A stretch of DNA of 64,000 nt from Pseudomonas fluvialis (GCF_002234375.1 NZ_NMQV01000003.1:186001-250000), one strand, 5' to 3'. Positions 1 to 10,154 are shown, counted from the stretch's first letter. Notes: generated by a model not told the origin, from the letters alone. Made by a program: numbers and translations.

Positions 1-156
1 CGCGCGGTTCTTCGGCGCCAGGTCGTGGATGACGCTGGCGGCACCCGCCCAGAAGGCTTCGGCGGCGACGCCGGTGCCGGGAATGGCTTCGTTGGTGACG
101 AAGTCGTAAAGGGCTTTGGCGACCTGCAGGCCACCGACTTGAACGCGCTCAGTCAT
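1..156 (-). CDS. glcB: Malate synthase G, N-terminal part only
   Basis: The first 52 codons of malate synthase G, cut by the left window edge. The enzyme condenses glyoxylate with acetyl-CoA to malate in the cytoplasm. The start MTERVQVGGLQVAKALYDF, followed by NEAIPGTGV, FWAGA and DLAPKNRA, is the typical opening of Pseudomonas GlcB. It is transcribed away from the GNAT gene. The assignment rests on this N-terminus and on the neighbourhood (glcB, GNAT, GcvR-like, rarD is the familiar order); the catalytic domain is outside the window. Confidence 0.9.
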   Translation of the reverse strand, partial: MTERVQVGGLQVAKALYDFVTNEAIPGTGVAAEAFWAGAASVIHDLAPKNRA

Positions 157-344
157 TGCTTGCCTCACTTGATTGCAAACGGCTTGGAACCTGGCCTGCT
201 TGCGGCCATGTAGTACGGGTCGGCGGATACTACAGGATGACGCGGGAAAAATCAGGGGGCGTGGCCGGGCAATTGACTGTCGGCAGGCCTTTGCCCGGGC
301 CTATACTCGGGCCCATCCATCACTCTGCCGCCAAGGATATCGCC

Positions 345-809
345 ATGCAGGTTACCCAGGCCCGACTGGCCGATGAGCCCATGCTGCGCCCGCTGTTCGC
401 CGCCTACCTGCAGTTCTACCAGGTGCCTCGCGCGGACGCAGAGATTCGCGCGTTCCTCGAGCAGCGCCTGCAGCGGGGCGACTCGCATATCCTCCTGGCG
501 CGTGATGAGCAGGGCCAGGCATTGGGTTTCGTGCAGCTCTATCCGCTGTTTTCCTCGCTGGCCATGCGCCCGGCCTGGTTGCTCAATGACCTGTTCGTCG
601 CGCCGCCGGCGCGCCGCCAGGGTGTAGCCCAGGCGTTGCTGCAGGCGGCCCAGGCGTTGGGCCTGGCCAGCGGGGCCTGTGGCCTGCAGCTGGAAACCGC
701 GCGCGACAACCTGGCCGCACAAGCCTTGTACGAGCGACTGGGGTTTGTTCGCGACGAGCAGTTCTTTACCTACTGGCTGGCCTTGCCGGCCGCTGTTTGC
801 AAGGAGTAG
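345..809 (+). CDS. GNAT-family N-acetyltransferase
   Basis: A 154-residue single-domain GCN5-related acetyltransferase, which would move acetyl from acetyl-CoA to an unknown amine. Visible features: N-terminal helices, the beta4 strand LLNDLFVAP, the acetyl-CoA loop RRQGVAQALL (about residues 88-97) matching the R/Q-x-x-G-x-G/A pattern, and the C-terminal ALYERLGFVRDEQFFTYWL. The ATG at 345 was chosen over upstream in-frame codons because AAGGAT precedes it by about 10 bases and the fold starts there. It ends 3 bases before the GcvR-like gene, so the two are probably cotranscribed. The substrate cannot be read from the sequence. Confidence 0.88.
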   Translation: MQVTQARLADEPMLRPLFAAYLQFYQVPRADAEIRAFLEQRLQRGDSHILLARDEQGQALGFVQLYPLFSSLAMRPAWLLNDLFVAPPARRQGVAQALLQAAQALGLASGACGLQLETARDNLAAQALYERLGFVRDEQFFTYWLALPAAVCKE

Positions 810-812
810 TCC

Positions 813-1328
813 ATGGAACATCTGGTGTTGACCGTGATTGCCGCCGACCAGCCCGGCCTGGTGGAAAAGTTGGCCAGCTGTATCGCCGAGCAGGGTGGCA
901 ACTGGCTGGAAAGCCGTATGGCGCGCATGGCCGGGCAGTTTGCCGGGATTCTCAGTGTGGCCGTGCCGGCGACGCAGCAGGCGGCGCTGGTCGAGGCCTT
1001 GCAGGCGCTGGCCGGCGCGGGTATCCGTGTACAGCTGGCGAGCAGTGGTGTAGCGCCTGCACAGGCGGTGCGGCATATCAGTCTTGATCTGCTGGGCAAT
1101 GACCGCCCGGGTATTGTTCGTGACATTACCCGTCTGCTGAGCCGCCATGCCATCAACGTCGAAGATCTGCAGACCGAGGTGTTGCCGGCACCGATGAGCA
1201 GCGATTTGCTGTTCCACGCCGTGGCACGCCTGGCGGTGCCGCAGGGGCTGACCCTGGAGCAGTTGCAGGCGCAGTTGGAAACCTTGGCCGATGAACTGAT
1301 GGTTGAGCTGAACCTGCAGGCGGACTGA
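813..1328 (+). CDS. GcvR-like double-ACT regulatory protein
   Basis: A 171-residue protein made of two ACT domains: residues ~3-80 (start MEHLVLTVIAADQPGLVEKL) and ~88-165 (DLLGNDRPGIVRDITRLL). The D-x-P-G turns in both halves are where ACT domains bind small ligands such as amino acids. It has the architecture of the glycine cleavage repressor GcvR, which acts with glycine by binding GcvA rather than DNA. No DNA-binding domain is present. A role in glycine/one-carbon control is inferred from family only; no gcv genes are nearby. Confidence 0.8.
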   Translation: MEHLVLTVIAADQPGLVEKLASCIAEQGGNWLESRMARMAGQFAGILSVAVPATQQAALVEALQALAGAGIRVQLASSGVAPAQAVRHISLDLLGNDRPGIVRDITRLLSRHAINVEDLQTEVLPAPMSSDLLFHAVARLAVPQGLTLEQLQAQLETLADELMVELNLQAD

Positions 1329-1354
1329 CTATCCCCAGGCGGGGTGGATGAGCT

Positions 1355-1475
1355 TGTGGATAAGCTGGGGAGTTCGCCGGCCAGCCCGCGATGCTCGGGG
1401 GTTGTACGCAACTGGCTGAAAAACGAGCAGATTTTCCGGGTTATCGACAAAACATGGGGATCGTTCTGTGGATAA
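1355..1475. promoter_or_regulatory. Pair of perfect DnaA-box 9-mers in intergenic DNA
   Basis: TGTGGATAA occurs at 1355-1363 and 1467-1475 in the same orientation, with a one-mismatch inverse copy (TTATCGACA) at 1441-1449. The 206-base gap between the GcvR-like gene and the end of rarD holds no other gene. The copies match the DnaA box consensus exactly; whether DnaA binds here is untested. Confidence 0.45.
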
Positions 1476-1534
1476 CCGCGGGATGAATCCCTCCAGCCCC
1501 GATGCCCCCTGGCCTGGCCGGCATTGCTGGTTTT

Positions 1535-2440
1535 TTAGCCGCTGCTGCGCGCCTGCAGGCCCTGGCGCTTGAGTTGACGCCACAGGTCCAGGCTGTACAG
1601 CAGCAGGCCGGCCCAGATGCAGGCAAAGGCCAGCAGGCGGCTGCGGTCGAGCGCTTCCCCGTAGACCAGTACGGCCAGCAGCAGCACCAGGGTGGGTGCC
1701 AGGTACTGCAGGAAACCCAGTGTGGCGTAGGGCAGGTGGCGTGCTGCAGCGTTGAAGCACAGCAGGGGTACCAGGGTGATCGGGCCGGCTGCAGCCAGCC
1801 ACAGGGCCTGGCTGTCGCTCCAGAATGCCGGTTGGCTACTTTGCGCCGCAGGGTGCAGATACAGCCAGGCCAGTGCCAGCGGCAGCAGCAGCCAGGTTTC
1901 CACGACCAGGCCGGGTAGCGCGGCGACCGGGGCCTGCTTGCGGATCAGGCCGTAGAAGGCAAAGCTCAAGGCCAGTAGCAGGGAGACCCAGGGCAGGCTA
2001 CCCAGTTGCCAGAGCTGCTGCAGCACGCCCAGTGCCGCCAGCGCCACGGCCAGCCATTGCAGGCGGCGTAGCCGTTCGCCGAGCAGCAACATACCCAGTA
2101 GCACGTTGACCAGCGGGTTGATGTAGTAGCCCAGGCTGGCTTCGAGCATGCGCTCGTTGTTCACCGCCCAGACATAGATCAGCCAGTTGCAGGCAATCAG
2201 CAGGCTGCTGGCCGCCAGTACCCACCACAACCTGGGTTGTGCGCGTAGCTGGCGCAGCCAGCCGGGGTGTTTCCACAGCAGCAGGAGCAGGGCGCCACCC
2301 AGGGCGGACCAGAGCACCCGGTGGACAATGATTTCCAGTGCGGGGATGGCCTGCAGGGTCTTGAAGTACAGCGGGAACAGGCCCCAGATGATGTAGGCGG
2401 TGATGCCAAGGGCAAGGCCGCGGCGGGTTGAGCTGGCCAT
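1535..2440 (-). CDS. rarD: RarD-type EamA transporter
   Basis: A 301-residue inner-membrane protein with about ten hydrophobic helices in two EamA repeats. N-terminal signatures GITAYIIWGLFPLYFK and EIIVHRVLWS and the central NWLIYVWAVN...LGYYINPLVNVLLG are characteristic of RarD proteins of the drug/metabolite transporter superfamily. The length is normal. Known members are named after chloramphenicol sensitivity, but the transported substrate is not established. It converges on the GcvR-like gene and is divergent from nirK, 191 bases away. Confidence 0.9.
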   Translation of the reverse strand: MASSTRRGLALGITAYIIWGLFPLYFKTLQAIPALEIIVHRVLWSALGGALLLLLWKHPGWLRQLRAQPRLWWVLAASSLLIACNWLIYVWAVNNERMLEASLGYYINPLVNVLLGMLLLGERLRRLQWLAVALAALGVLQQLWQLGSLPWVSLLLALSFAFYGLIRKQAPVAALPGLVVETWLLLPLALAWLYLHPAAQSSQPAFWSDSQALWLAAAGPITLVPLLCFNAAARHLPYATLGFLQYLAPTLVLLLAVLVYGEALDRSRLLAFACIWAGLLLYSLDLWRQLKRQGLQARSSG

Positions 2441-2631
2441 CGGGGATTCCAGTGTGCATGCAGGTGGTCATTCTAGTCCCCGAGCCAGAGCCTTGTCCGG
2501 GAGTTTCCCTGACTGATGCGACAAATTGCCTCTCTGCTCGATTAGTTGGCCTGTTCTTGTCCGGGCGCAAGGATGGACTGTGCGCTTTTGTCGCGTAATA
2601 CGCGCACTTCAATCCAGCAGGAGCGTGCGTT

Positions 2632-3711
2632 GTGAATTCAATCAAATACTTGGCCTTGTCCGTGGCGCTGGCGTTTACCGGCCAGGTACTGGCGGATGGG
2701 GCCGACGGCCTGTCACGCGTCAAGGTCGATCTGCTGGCGCCGCCGCAGGTGCATGCTCATCAGCAGGTAGCTCCTCAGGAGCCTCGCGTCGTGCAGTTCC
2801 GCCTGGTGGTCGAGGAAAAGAAAATGGTCATCGATGACCAGGGCACCACCTTGCAGGCCATGACCTTCAATGGCTCGATGCCAGGGCCGACCATGGTGGT
2901 GCATGAGGGCGATTATGTTGAGCTGACCCTGGTCAATCCGGCCAGCAACAGCATGCCGCACAACATTGATCTGCATGCCGCTACCGGTGCTCTGGGCGGC
3001 GCCGGTCTGACCCTGGTGGCACCCGGTCAGGAAGCCGTGTTGCGTTTCAAGGCCGACCGTACCGGTACCTTTGTCTACCACTGCGCGCCGGAAGGCATGG
3101 TGGCCTGGCACGTGCTGGCCGGGATGAGTGGCACGCTGATGGTATTGCCGCGTGACGGCCTCAAGGACGCCGCCGGTAAGCCGCTGCATTACGACCGTGC
3201 CTACACCATCGGGGAATTCGACCTGTATATCCCCAAGGACAAGGACGGCAAGTACAAGGACTACAAGACCCTGCTCGACAGCTATGGCGATACCCGCGCC
3301 ACCATGCGCGGGCTGATTCCCAGTCACGTGGTGTTCAATGGTCGGGTGGGTGCGCTCACCGGCAAGAACGCGCTGACCGCCAAGGTCGGCGAGTCGGTGC
3401 TGTTTATCCACTCGCAGGCCAATCGTGATACGCGTCCGCACCTGATTGGCGGCCATGGTGACTGGGTCTGGGAAACCGGCAAGTTCGACAATCCGCCGCA
3501 GAAGAATCTGGAAACCTGGTTCGTACGCGGTGGCTCGGCCGGCGTGGCGCTGTACACCTTCCGTCAGCCGGGTGTGTATGCGTATGTGAACCATAACCTG
3601 ATCGAGGCCATGGAGCTCGGTGCAGCGGGGCATGTCATGGTGGAAGGCGAGTGGGACGACGACTTGATGAAGCAGGTCAAGGCGCCGGGTCCGATCACCG
3701 CTGAGGAGTAA
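2632..3711 (+). CDS. nirK: Copper-containing nitrite reductase NirK
   Basis: A 359-residue periplasmic enzyme that reduces nitrite to nitric oxide in denitrification. Residues 1-21 form a Sec signal peptide ending ...TGQVLA. Two cupredoxin domains follow. Type 1 copper ligands are H110, C151, H160 and M165 (in PHNIDLHA and [17 protein letters not shown]); type 2 ligands are H115, H150 and the histidine of [13 protein letters not shown] near residue 320. The start is GTG at 2632, the only in-frame start giving the full signal peptide. It lies 7 bases before nirV. I found no TTGAT-N4-ATCAA FNR/ANR box in the 191-base upstream gap, so its control may be by another factor. Confidence 0.95.
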   Translation: MNSIKYLALSVALAFTGQVLADGADGLSRVKVDLLAPPQVHAHQQVAPQEPRVVQFRLVVEEKKMVIDDQGTTLQAMTFNGSMPGPTMVVHEGDYVELTLVNPASNSMPHNIDLHAATGALGGAGLTLVAPGQEAVLRFKADRTGTFVYHCAPEGMVAWHVLAGMSGTLMVLPRDGLKDAAGKPLHYDRAYTIGEFDLYIPKDKDGKYKDYKTLLDSYGDTRATMRGLIPSHVVFNGRVGALTGKNALTAKVGESVLFIHSQANRDTRPHLIGGHGDWVWETGKFDNPPQKNLETWFVRGGSAGVALYTFRQPGVYAYVNHNLIEAMELGAAGHVMVEGEWDDDLMKQVKAPGPITAEE

Positions 3712-3718
3712 GTCGCTG

Positions 3719-4462
3719 ATGAGTCGCCAGGCGCTGGGCTGGTTTTCGCTGGGGGTGCTGCTGTTGGCCGGTTGCGGCCAGTCCTTCAGCGAGCCGGAGC
3801 TGGTCCGGGTGCCTGGTGGCCTGGCGCGTTATCACCTGCCGGGTAACAGCCAGGTGTACGAAGAGCATCTGGCGGGCTTTGCCATCATGCGTCGTCAGGT
3901 CAGTCAGGCTGAGTATGCGGCCTGTGTGGCAGAGGCAGCGTGCCCGCCCGCCAGTGCAGAGCGCCCGCTCGCCGACTCGCCAGTCTTGCCGGCGGTAGGG
4001 CTTAGCTGGCAGGACGCCCAGGCCTATGCGGCCTGGCTGTCGCGGCGCAGTGGCGAGCATTACCGCCTGCCGCGGCATGGCGAGTGGGTGCTGGCTGCCG
4101 CCTCGGCCTATGTCGAGGAAGCGCCGGTTAGCGATGATCCGGACAATCCGGCACGTCGCTGGCTGGCTGAATATGCACAGCGTGCCAGCCGAGAGCGTCT
4201 ACCCAGGACGCTCAAGGCATTTGGTGGCTATGGGCAGAACGAGCATGGCCTGCAGGACATGGCGGGCAATGTCTGGGAGTGGACAGATACCTGCTTCTCA
4301 CGCAATGCCGGTGAGTTCTGTGGCATTCGTATTGCGGCGGGTCGCCACCCCAGCGTGCTGGCGGACTTCGAGCGCAATCCGATCAGCGGGGCGTGTTCGG
4401 TAGGTCAGCCGCCGACTCACCTGGGCGTACGCCTGGTGCGTGAGACGGTCTCAGAGGAATAG
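3719..4462 (+). CDS. nirV: NirV, formylglycine-generating-enzyme-like lipoprotein
   Basis: A 247-residue SUMF1/FGE-sulfatase-domain protein. The N-terminus has a signal sequence ending in a lipobox, LLLAGCG, so export and lipidation at Cys ~19 are predicted. The domain shows VSQAEYAACV, PVGLSW-like AVGLSWQDAQAYAAWL, YRLPRHGEWVLAA, GNVWEWTDTCFS and GVRLVRE. It follows nirK directly, the usual position of nirV, and probably helps nitrite reductase maturation or function; the exact role is unknown in the family. Its last 12 bases overlap the convergent srkA. Confidence 0.88.
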   Translation: MSRQALGWFSLGVLLLAGCGQSFSEPELVRVPGGLARYHLPGNSQVYEEHLAGFAIMRRQVSQAEYAACVAEAACPPASAERPLADSPVLPAVGLSWQDAQAYAAWLSRRSGEHYRLPRHGEWVLAAASAYVEEAPVSDDPDNPARRWLAEYAQRASRERLPRTLKAFGGYGQNEHGLQDMAGNVWEWTDTCFSRNAGEFCGIRIAAGRHPSVLADFERNPISGACSVGQPPTHLGVRLVRETVSEE

Positions 4463-5428
4463 GCGCAGCGGTGGCTCGTCCAGTGCCGCCAGCTGTTCGC
4501 GCAGAGTCAGAATCTGCTCGCCCCAATAACGCTCGCTGCCAAACCACGGGAAGCTCTGCGGAAAGGCCGGATCGTCCCAGCGGCGCGCCAGCCAGGCGCT
4601 GTAATGCATCAGGCGCAGACTACGCAGGCCTTCGATCAGCGGCAGTTCGCGGCTGTCGAAATCGTGGAATTCCTGGTAGCCCTCGATCAGCTCGGCCAAC
4701 TGGCCCAGGCGTTCCTCGCGGCTGCCGGCCAGCATCATCCACAGATCCTGGACGGCCGGTCCCATGCGGCAGTCATCGAGGTCGACGATGTGAAAACTCT
4801 CGTCGCGGCACAGCAGGTTGCCGGGGTGGCAGTCGCCATGCAGGCGGATGGCCTGCGCCGGATGGGCGGCGAACAGGGCGTCAAGGCGTTTGAGCAGGTC
4901 GCGGGCTACCGACTCGTAAGCCGCTAACAGGCTGCGCGGAATGAACCGGCCGTCGAGCAGTGTCTCCAGCGAGGCATGGCCGAAGCTGGCTGCGGTCAGG
5001 GCCTCGCGGTGCTCGAAGGGGCGCAGGGCACCCACTGCATGCAGGCGGCCGAGCAACTGGCCAAGGCGGTACAGCTGGTCGAGATTGCCCGGCTCGGGTG
5101 CCCGTCCGCCGCGCCGCGGGAACAGCGCAAAGCGGAAACCCGCATGCTCGAAGAGGCTGCTGCCGTCGCGTTGCAGGGGGGCGACCACCGGGATGTCCAG
5201 GGCGGCCAGCTCGGCGCTGAATTGATGCTCTTCGCGAATGGCTGCATCGCTCCAGCGTTGCGGGCGGTAGAACTTGGCGATCAGCGGTGCCTCGCCTTCG
5301 AGGCCGACCTGATACACACGGTTCTCGTAGCTGTTCAACGCCAGTACGCGGGCATCGCTGAGGTAACCCAGGCTTTCCACGGCATCCAGCACCAGGTCGG
5401 GCGTGAGGCTGGCAAACGGATGGGACAT
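4451..5428 (-). CDS. srkA: Stress-response kinase A (YihE family)
   Basis: A 325-residue APH-fold Ser/Thr protein kinase. Opening MSHPFASLTPDLVLDAVESLGY, ALNSYENRVYQVGLEG (nucleotide loop), IAKFYRPQRWSDAAIREEHQF, the catalytic loop RLHGDCHPGNLL and the metal-binding IVDLDDCRMGP match SrkA closely, at normal length. In E. coli the kinase counters stress-induced cell death linked to MazEF; that role is transferred by homology. It converges with nirV and precedes comF on the same strand. Confidence 0.9.
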   Translation of the reverse strand: MSHPFASLTPDLVLDAVESLGYLSDARVLALNSYENRVYQVGLEGEAPLIAKFYRPQRWSDAAIREEHQFSAELAALDIPVVAPLQRDGSSLFEHAGFRFALFPRRGGRAPEPGNLDQLYRLGQLLGRLHAVGALRPFEHREALTAASFGHASLETLLDGRFIPRSLLAAYESVARDLLKRLDALFAAHPAQAIRLHGDCHPGNLLCRDESFHIVDLDDCRMGPAVQDLWMMLAGSREERLGQLAELIEGYQEFHDFDSRELPLIEGLRSLRLMHYSAWLARRWDDPAFPQSFPWFGSERYWGEQILTLREQLAALDEPPLRLFL

Positions 5429-5479
5429 GTGGCGTGCTCCTTGGGCGCGGGGGCACGCAGTGTAGCGCCTGTCTGCGGT

Positions 5480-6214
5480 TCAGTCCTGCGGCCTGGGCGT
5501 ACGCGCCAGGCAATACACGTCTACCCGGCTGGCACCGGCCTGCAGCAGCAGGCGCGCCAGGCAGGTCGCGGTGGCGCCGGTGGTCAGTACATCGTCAACC
5601 AGGGCTACCGGGCGGCCGGCCAGCAGGCTGCTCTGTTGCACGCGAAAGGCCTGGCGCAGGTTGCGCCGCCGGGTGTGTGCATCCAGGCCCTGTTGTGCGG
5701 GGGTGTCACGGATACGTTGCAGACATTGGCTATTCACCGCGATATGCAGGTGCTGGCCCAGCCATTGGGCGAGCATCTGCGCCTGGTTGAAGCCGCGTTG
5801 GCGTTGTCGCTGGCGACTGAGTGGTACGGGCAGCAGCCACTGCGGGCGAGGCAGGCCTTCGTTGAAGGCGTGCTGCAGGTGCTCGGCCAGTTGCTCGGCG
5901 AGCAGGCGGCCGTAATTCCACTGGGCCTGGTGCTTGAAGCGGGTGATCAGGCTGTCGACCGGGAAGGCATAGCGCCAGGCAGCCTGCACTTGGCTGAAGG
6001 GGGGAGGGCTGCGCAGACAGGCCGCACAATACTGGCCGCTGCTGGGCAGGGGGAGGGCACATTGCAGGCAGTGGCCTTGCAGCCAGGGCAGTTCGGCCTG
6101 GCAGTCGCTGCACAGACCATGGCGACTATCGGTATGGCTGCCACATAGCTGGCAGAATTGGTCGATTTTTAGCCATTGGTTGACTCGCATTGTTCTGCTT
6201 GGTTGACAGCTCAT
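5480..6214 (-). CDS. comF: ComF family phosphoribosyltransferase-like protein
   Basis: A 244-residue ComF protein. The N-terminus carries a zinc ribbon of paired cysteines (CQLC, CSDC, CLQC, CAAC), and the C-terminal half is a type I phosphoribosyltransferase fold with the PRPP loop [13 protein letters not shown]. Family members support DNA uptake during transformation, and some act in DNA processing. I used the ATG at 6214 because AAGGA sits six bases before it; an upstream ATG at 6238 is in frame. It is divergent from bioB across a 101-base gap that must hold both promoters. Confidence 0.88.
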   Translation of the reverse strand: MSCQPSRTMRVNQWLKIDQFCQLCGSHTDSRHGLCSDCQAELPWLQGHCLQCALPLPSSGQYCAACLRSPPPFSQVQAAWRYAFPVDSLITRFKHQAQWNYGRLLAEQLAEHLQHAFNEGLPRPQWLLPVPLSRQRQRQRGFNQAQMLAQWLGQHLHIAVNSQCLQRIRDTPAQQGLDAHTRRRNLRQAFRVQQSSLLAGRPVALVDDVLTTGATATCLARLLLQAGASRVDVYCLARTPRPQD

Positions 6215-6315
6215 CGTGCTTCCTTGACGATTGCTCATCCGTGAATGCCAGTCAGCCTAGCAGTTGTTGCGCGCTGTGCTGGCCAGTCCTGTCTGCCATG
6301 AGGAATGTCGCCGCG

Positions 6316-7365
6316 ATGAGCGTCAGCCAGCCTGTTACCCGCCACGATTGGACGCTCGCCGAGGTCAAGGCGTTGTTCCAGCAACCCTTCAACGACCTGC
6401 TGTTCCAGGCGCAGAGCGTGCATCGCCAGCATTTCGATGCCAACCGTGTGCAGGTCTCCACCCTGCTATCGATCAAGACCGGTGCCTGTCCGGAAGACTG
6501 CAAGTACTGCCCGCAGTCCGGCCACTACAACACCGGCCTGGACAAGGAAAAGCTGCTGGAAGTGCAGAAGGTGCTGGAGGCGGCGGCGGAGGCCAAGGCC
6601 ATCGGTTCGACGCGTTTCTGCATGGGAGCGGCCTGGAAGCATCCCACGGCCAAGGACATGCCCTATGTGCTGAAGATGGTCGAGGGCGTCAAGGCGCTGG
6701 GCCTGGAAACCTGCATGACCCTCGGCAAGCTCGATAGGGAACAGACTCAGGCGCTGGCTGCCGCCGGCCTGGACTACTACAACCACAACCTGGATACCTC
6801 GCCGGAGTTCTACGGCAATATCATCACCACCCGCACCTACGCCGAGCGCCTGGAAACCCTGGCCCATGTGCGTGAGGTGGGGATGAAGATTTGCTCCGGC
6901 GGCATCCTCGGCATGGGCGAGTCACTGGATGACCGCGCCGGCCTGCTGATCCAGCTGGCCAACCTGCCGGAACACCCGGAGTCCGTGCCGATCAACATGC
7001 TGGTCAAGGTCAAGGGCACGCCGCTGGCTGAGGCGCAGGATGTCGATCCGTTCGACTTCATCCGCATGCTCGCCGTGGCGCGGATCATGATGCCGAAGTC
7101 CCATGTGCGGCTGTCTGCCGGGCGTGAGCAGATGAATGAGCAGATGCAGGCGCTGGCCTTCCTGGCGGGTGCCAACTCGATCTTCTATGGCGAGAAACTG
7201 CTGACCACCGGCAACCCGCAGGCCGACAAGGACATGCAGTTGTTTGCGCGTCTGGGTATTCAGCCGGAGGCACGCGAGGAGCATGCCGACGAGGTACACC
7301 AGGCCGCCATCGAGCAGGCGCTGATCGAGCAGCGTGATTCCAAGCTGTTCTACTCGGCCGTTTAA
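6316..7365 (+). CDS. bioB: Biotin synthase
   Basis: A 349-residue radical SAM enzyme that inserts sulfur into dethiobiotin, the last step of biotin synthesis. The [4Fe-4S] motif is CPEDCKYC in [17 protein letters not shown]; further signatures are [32 protein letters not shown] and [12 protein letters not shown]. The ATG at 6316 is preferred to 6298 because AGGA lies eight bases upstream and homologues begin there. It is the first gene of bioBFHCD. Confidence 0.96.
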   Translation: MSVSQPVTRHDWTLAEVKALFQQPFNDLLFQAQSVHRQHFDANRVQVSTLLSIKTGACPEDCKYCPQSGHYNTGLDKEKLLEVQKVLEAAAEAKAIGSTRFCMGAAWKHPTAKDMPYVLKMVEGVKALGLETCMTLGKLDREQTQALAAAGLDYYNHNLDTSPEFYGNIITTRTYAERLETLAHVREVGMKICSGGILGMGESLDDRAGLLIQLANLPEHPESVPINMLVKVKGTPLAEAQDVDPFDFIRMLAVARIMMPKSHVRLSAGREQMNEQMQALAFLAGANSIFYGEKLLTTGNPQADKDMQLFARLGIQPEAREEHADEVHQAAIEQALIEQRDSKLFYSAV

Positions 7366-7443
7366 CGGCAGCAGCAGGCTGCACGGTCCCGGCGCGAGGG
7401 TTTGTCGCCTGGGTCGTGGGGCTTGCCGCCCGGAGCTTTTGTA

Positions 7444-8613
7444 ATGTCTTTCGATCTCGCTACGCGTCTCGCCGAGCGCCGTGTCGCCCATCTGTATCGC
7501 CAGCGGCCGCTGCTCGAATCGCCGCAGGGGCCGCAGGTGCGGGTCGACGGCCGTGAGCTGCTGGCCTTCTGCTCCAATGACTACCTGGGGCTGGCCAATC
7601 ACCCTGAAGTGATCCAGGCCATGCGCGATGGTGCCGCGCAGTGGGGCGTCGGCGGTGGTGCCTCGCATCTGGTAATCGGCCACAGCACGCCGCATCACCA
7701 GCTTGAAGAGGCCTTGGCCGAGTTCACCGGGCGGCCGCGCGCGCTGCTGTTCTCCACCGGCTACATGGCCAATCTGGCGGCGGTGACGGCGCTGGTCGGG
7801 CAGGGCGACACGGTGCTGGAGGACCGTCTCAACCACGCGTCGCTGCTGGACGCGGGGCTGCTGTCCGGCGCGCGCTTCTCGCGCTATCTGCACAACGACG
7901 CGGCCAGCCTGGCCAGCCGTCTGGAGAAAGCCACGGGCAATACCCTGGTGGTCAGCGATGGCGTGTTCAGCATGGATGGCGACCTCGCCGACCTGCCGGC
8001 ACTGTGTGCCGCCGCACGGCAGAAAGGCGCCTGGCTGATGGTCGACGATGCCCATGGCTTCGGTCCGCTGGGCGCTACGGGCGGCGGTATCGTCGAGCAT
8101 TACGGCCTGGGGATCGAGGAGGTGCCGGTGCTGGTCGGCACCCTGGGCAAGGGCTTCGGTACTGCCGGCGCCTTCGTCGCCGGCAGTGAGGAGCTGATCG
8201 AGACGCTGATTCAGTTCGCCCGCCCCTACATCTATACCACCAGCCAGCCGCCGGCCGTGGCCTGCGCCACCTTGAAGAGCCTGCAACTGCTGCAGACGGA
8301 AAGCTGGCGCCGCGAACATCTCAACCGGCTGATCGCCCGCTTCCGTAGTGGCGCTGCGGAAATCGGCCTGCGCCTGATGGACAGTCCGACGCCTATCCAG
8401 CCGATCCTGGTCGGCGACAGCGAGCGTGCACTGCGGCTGTCTGCGCTGCTCAGGGAGCGTGGTCTGCTGGTCGGCGCCATCCGCCCGCCGACCGTGCCGG
8501 CCGGCAGCGCGCGGCTGCGTGTGACCCTCTCTGCCGCGCACAGCGCAGCACAGCTGGAGCAACTGCTGGACGCCCTGGCCGAGTGCTGGCCGTTGGTGAG
8601 TGAACATGACTGA
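7444..8613 (+). CDS. bioF: 8-amino-7-oxononanoate synthase
   Basis: A 389-residue PLP-dependent alpha-oxoamine synthase joining pimeloyl-thioester and alanine. Signatures: [52 protein letters not shown] and the PLP lysine in [14 protein letters not shown] (about residue 236). A GGAG box precedes the ATG at 7444. The stop overlaps the bioH start by 8 bases, implying translational coupling. Confidence 0.96.
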   Translation: MSFDLATRLAERRVAHLYRQRPLLESPQGPQVRVDGRELLAFCSNDYLGLANHPEVIQAMRDGAAQWGVGGGASHLVIGHSTPHHQLEEALAEFTGRPRALLFSTGYMANLAAVTALVGQGDTVLEDRLNHASLLDAGLLSGARFSRYLHNDAASLASRLEKATGNTLVVSDGVFSMDGDLADLPALCAAARQKGAWLMVDDAHGFGPLGATGGGIVEHYGLGIEEVPVLVGTLGKGFGTAGAFVAGSEELIETLIQFARPYIYTTSQPPAVACATLKSLQLLQTESWRREHLNRLIARFRSGAAEIGLRLMDSPTPIQPILVGDSERALRLSALLRERGLLVGAIRPPTVPAGSARLRVTLSAAHSAAQLEQLLDALAECWPLVSEHD

Positions 8614-9337
8614 GCGACTGATCCTGTTGCCGGGCTGGGGCCTGGGCAGCCTGCCGCTGGAAGTGCTGGCCGAAGCCCTGCGTGGCCTCGACCCGGCGCT
8701 CAGGGTGGAGATCGAACCGTTGCCCGAGCTGCGTCGCGGTGAGCCACGCGACTGGCTCCTGGAGCTGGACGAGCGCCTGCCGCCACACACCTGGCTGGGC
8801 GGCTGGTCGCTCGGCGGCATGCTGGCCAGCGAACTGGCGGCGCTGCGCGGCGAGCGTTGTCGCGGCCTGCTGACGCTGGCCAGTAATCCCTGTTTCGTCG
8901 CTGCGGAGGACTGGCCCTGTGGTATGCCTGAGGACACCTTCGCGGCCTTCGTTGCCGGCTGCGCCGAGCATCCGGCGGCCACCCTCAAGCGCTTCTGCCT
9001 GCTGTGCAGCCAGGGTGCGCTTGAAGCGCGAACGCTGGCCCGGCAACTGCAGAGTGCCGCTCCGCAGCTGTCGCACGAGGTACTGCTAGCCGGGCTGGAG
9101 GTGTTGGGCAACTTCGACGGGCGCAGCGCCCTGCAGCGCTTCGCCGGGCCACAGCTGCATCTTCTGGCCGGTGCCGATGCACTGGTGCCGGCCGAGGTGG
9201 CCGGCGAGCTGCTGGCACTGCAGCCGGATATCGAGGTGGGGCTGATCGAGGAAGTCAGTCATGCCTTCCCGCTGGAGCGCCCGCACGAGGTGGCCGCCGC
9301 CATTCATGCCTTTATCACCGAGGCTGGCGATGTCTGA
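8606..9337 (+). CDS. bioH: Pimeloyl-ACP methyl ester esterase
   Basis: A 243-residue alpha/beta hydrolase that removes the methyl group protecting pimeloyl-ACP. The oxyanion region LLPGWGLGS, the nucleophile elbow GGWSLGGM (Ser near residue 70), the acid region [10 protein letters not shown] and the catalytic His in [10 protein letters not shown] are present. The start ATG at 8606 lies inside the bioF end; a GTG six bases earlier is also possible. The stop overlaps bioC. Confidence 0.92.
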   Translation: MTERLILLPGWGLGSLPLEVLAEALRGLDPALRVEIEPLPELRRGEPRDWLLELDERLPPHTWLGGWSLGGMLASELAALRGERCRGLLTLASNPCFVAAEDWPCGMPEDTFAAFVAGCAEHPAATLKRFCLLCSQGALEARTLARQLQSAAPQLSHEVLLAGLEVLGNFDGRSALQRFAGPQLHLLAGADALVPAEVAGELLALQPDIEVGLIEEVSHAFPLERPHEVAAAIHAFITEAGDV

Positions 9338-10118
9338 CGCTGCACTGCCGGACAAGCGCCGGGTGGCCGAATCCTTTTCCCGGGCGGCGGCGAGTTACGA
9401 CAGCGTTGCCGAGTTGCAGCGCGCGGTCGGCGGTGAGCTGCTGCAGCGCCTGCCGTCATTGCTGCCGGCGCGCTGGCTGGACCTGGGCAGCGGTACCGGA
9501 CATTTCACCCGTTGCCTGGCCGCGCGTTATCCGCAGGCCGAGGGTGTGGCCCTGGACCTGGCCGAAGGCATGCTGCGCCATGCCCGACCGCAGGGCGGGG
9601 CCGGCTGTTTCATCGCTGGTGATGCCGAGCAGCTGCCGCTGCGTGACGATAGCTGCGAGCTGATCTTCTCCAGCCTGGCCGTGCAATGGTGTGGCGACTT
9701 CGCCGCGGTGCTGGGCGAGGCCCGTCGCGTACTGCGTCCTGGGGGTGTGCTGGCCTTCAGCAGCCTGTGTGTCGGCACCCTGCAGGAGCTGCGTGACAGC
9801 TGGCAAGCCGTGGATGGCTTTGTGCACGTCAATCGCTTCCGGCATTTTGCCGATTACCAGGCGCTGTGCGCGGCCAGTGGCCTGCAGGTGCTGACGTTGC
9901 AGCAGCAGGCGCGGCGGCTGCACTTTCCTGACCTGCGTGCCCTGACGCATGAGCTCAAGGCGCTGGGCGCGCACAACCTCAACCCAGGACGTCCCGATGG
10001 CCTGACCGGGCGTGCGCGGATCCGTGCGCTGGTCGAGGCCTACGAGCAGTTCCGCCAGCCTGCGGGCCTGCCGGCTACCTATCAGATTGTCTATGGCGTG
10101 CTGCGGCGGCCCGCCTGA
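9330..10118 (+). CDS. bioC: Malonyl-ACP O-methyltransferase
   Basis: A 262-residue SAM-dependent methyltransferase that methylates malonyl-ACP to start pimelate-chain synthesis by the fatty acid machinery. The N-terminal [21 protein letters not shown] is the BioC signature; motif I is [11 protein letters not shown] at about residue 50, followed by [11 protein letters not shown] and FSSLAVQWC. The ATG at 9330 overlaps the bioH stop by 8 bases. It is paired with bioH as expected for the BioC-BioH pathway. Confidence 0.94.
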   Translation: MSDAALPDKRRVAESFSRAAASYDSVAELQRAVGGELLQRLPSLLPARWLDLGSGTGHFTRCLAARYPQAEGVALDLAEGMLRHARPQGGAGCFIAGDAEQLPLRDDSCELIFSSLAVQWCGDFAAVLGEARRVLRPGGVLAFSSLCVGTLQELRDSWQAVDGFVHVNRFRHFADYQALCAASGLQVLTLQQQARRLHFPDLRALTHELKALGAHNLNPGRPDGLTGRARIRALVEAYEQFRQPAGLPATYQIVYGVLRRPA

Positions 10119-10154
10119 GGGCGGCGTGCCTGGCGATTTCGAGGAGTGACCGTT

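Noticed and set aside
252..1217. Long minus-strand frame opposite the GNAT and GcvR-like genes
   Set aside because: It is a shadow: composition is driven by third-position GC of the real genes, and no domain is visible.
6922..9111. A 729-codon minus-strand frame opposite bioB, bioF and bioH
   Set aside because: Low-complexity Arg/Gln/Gly-rich translation typical of the antisense of GC-rich genes; the plus-strand enzymes are certain.
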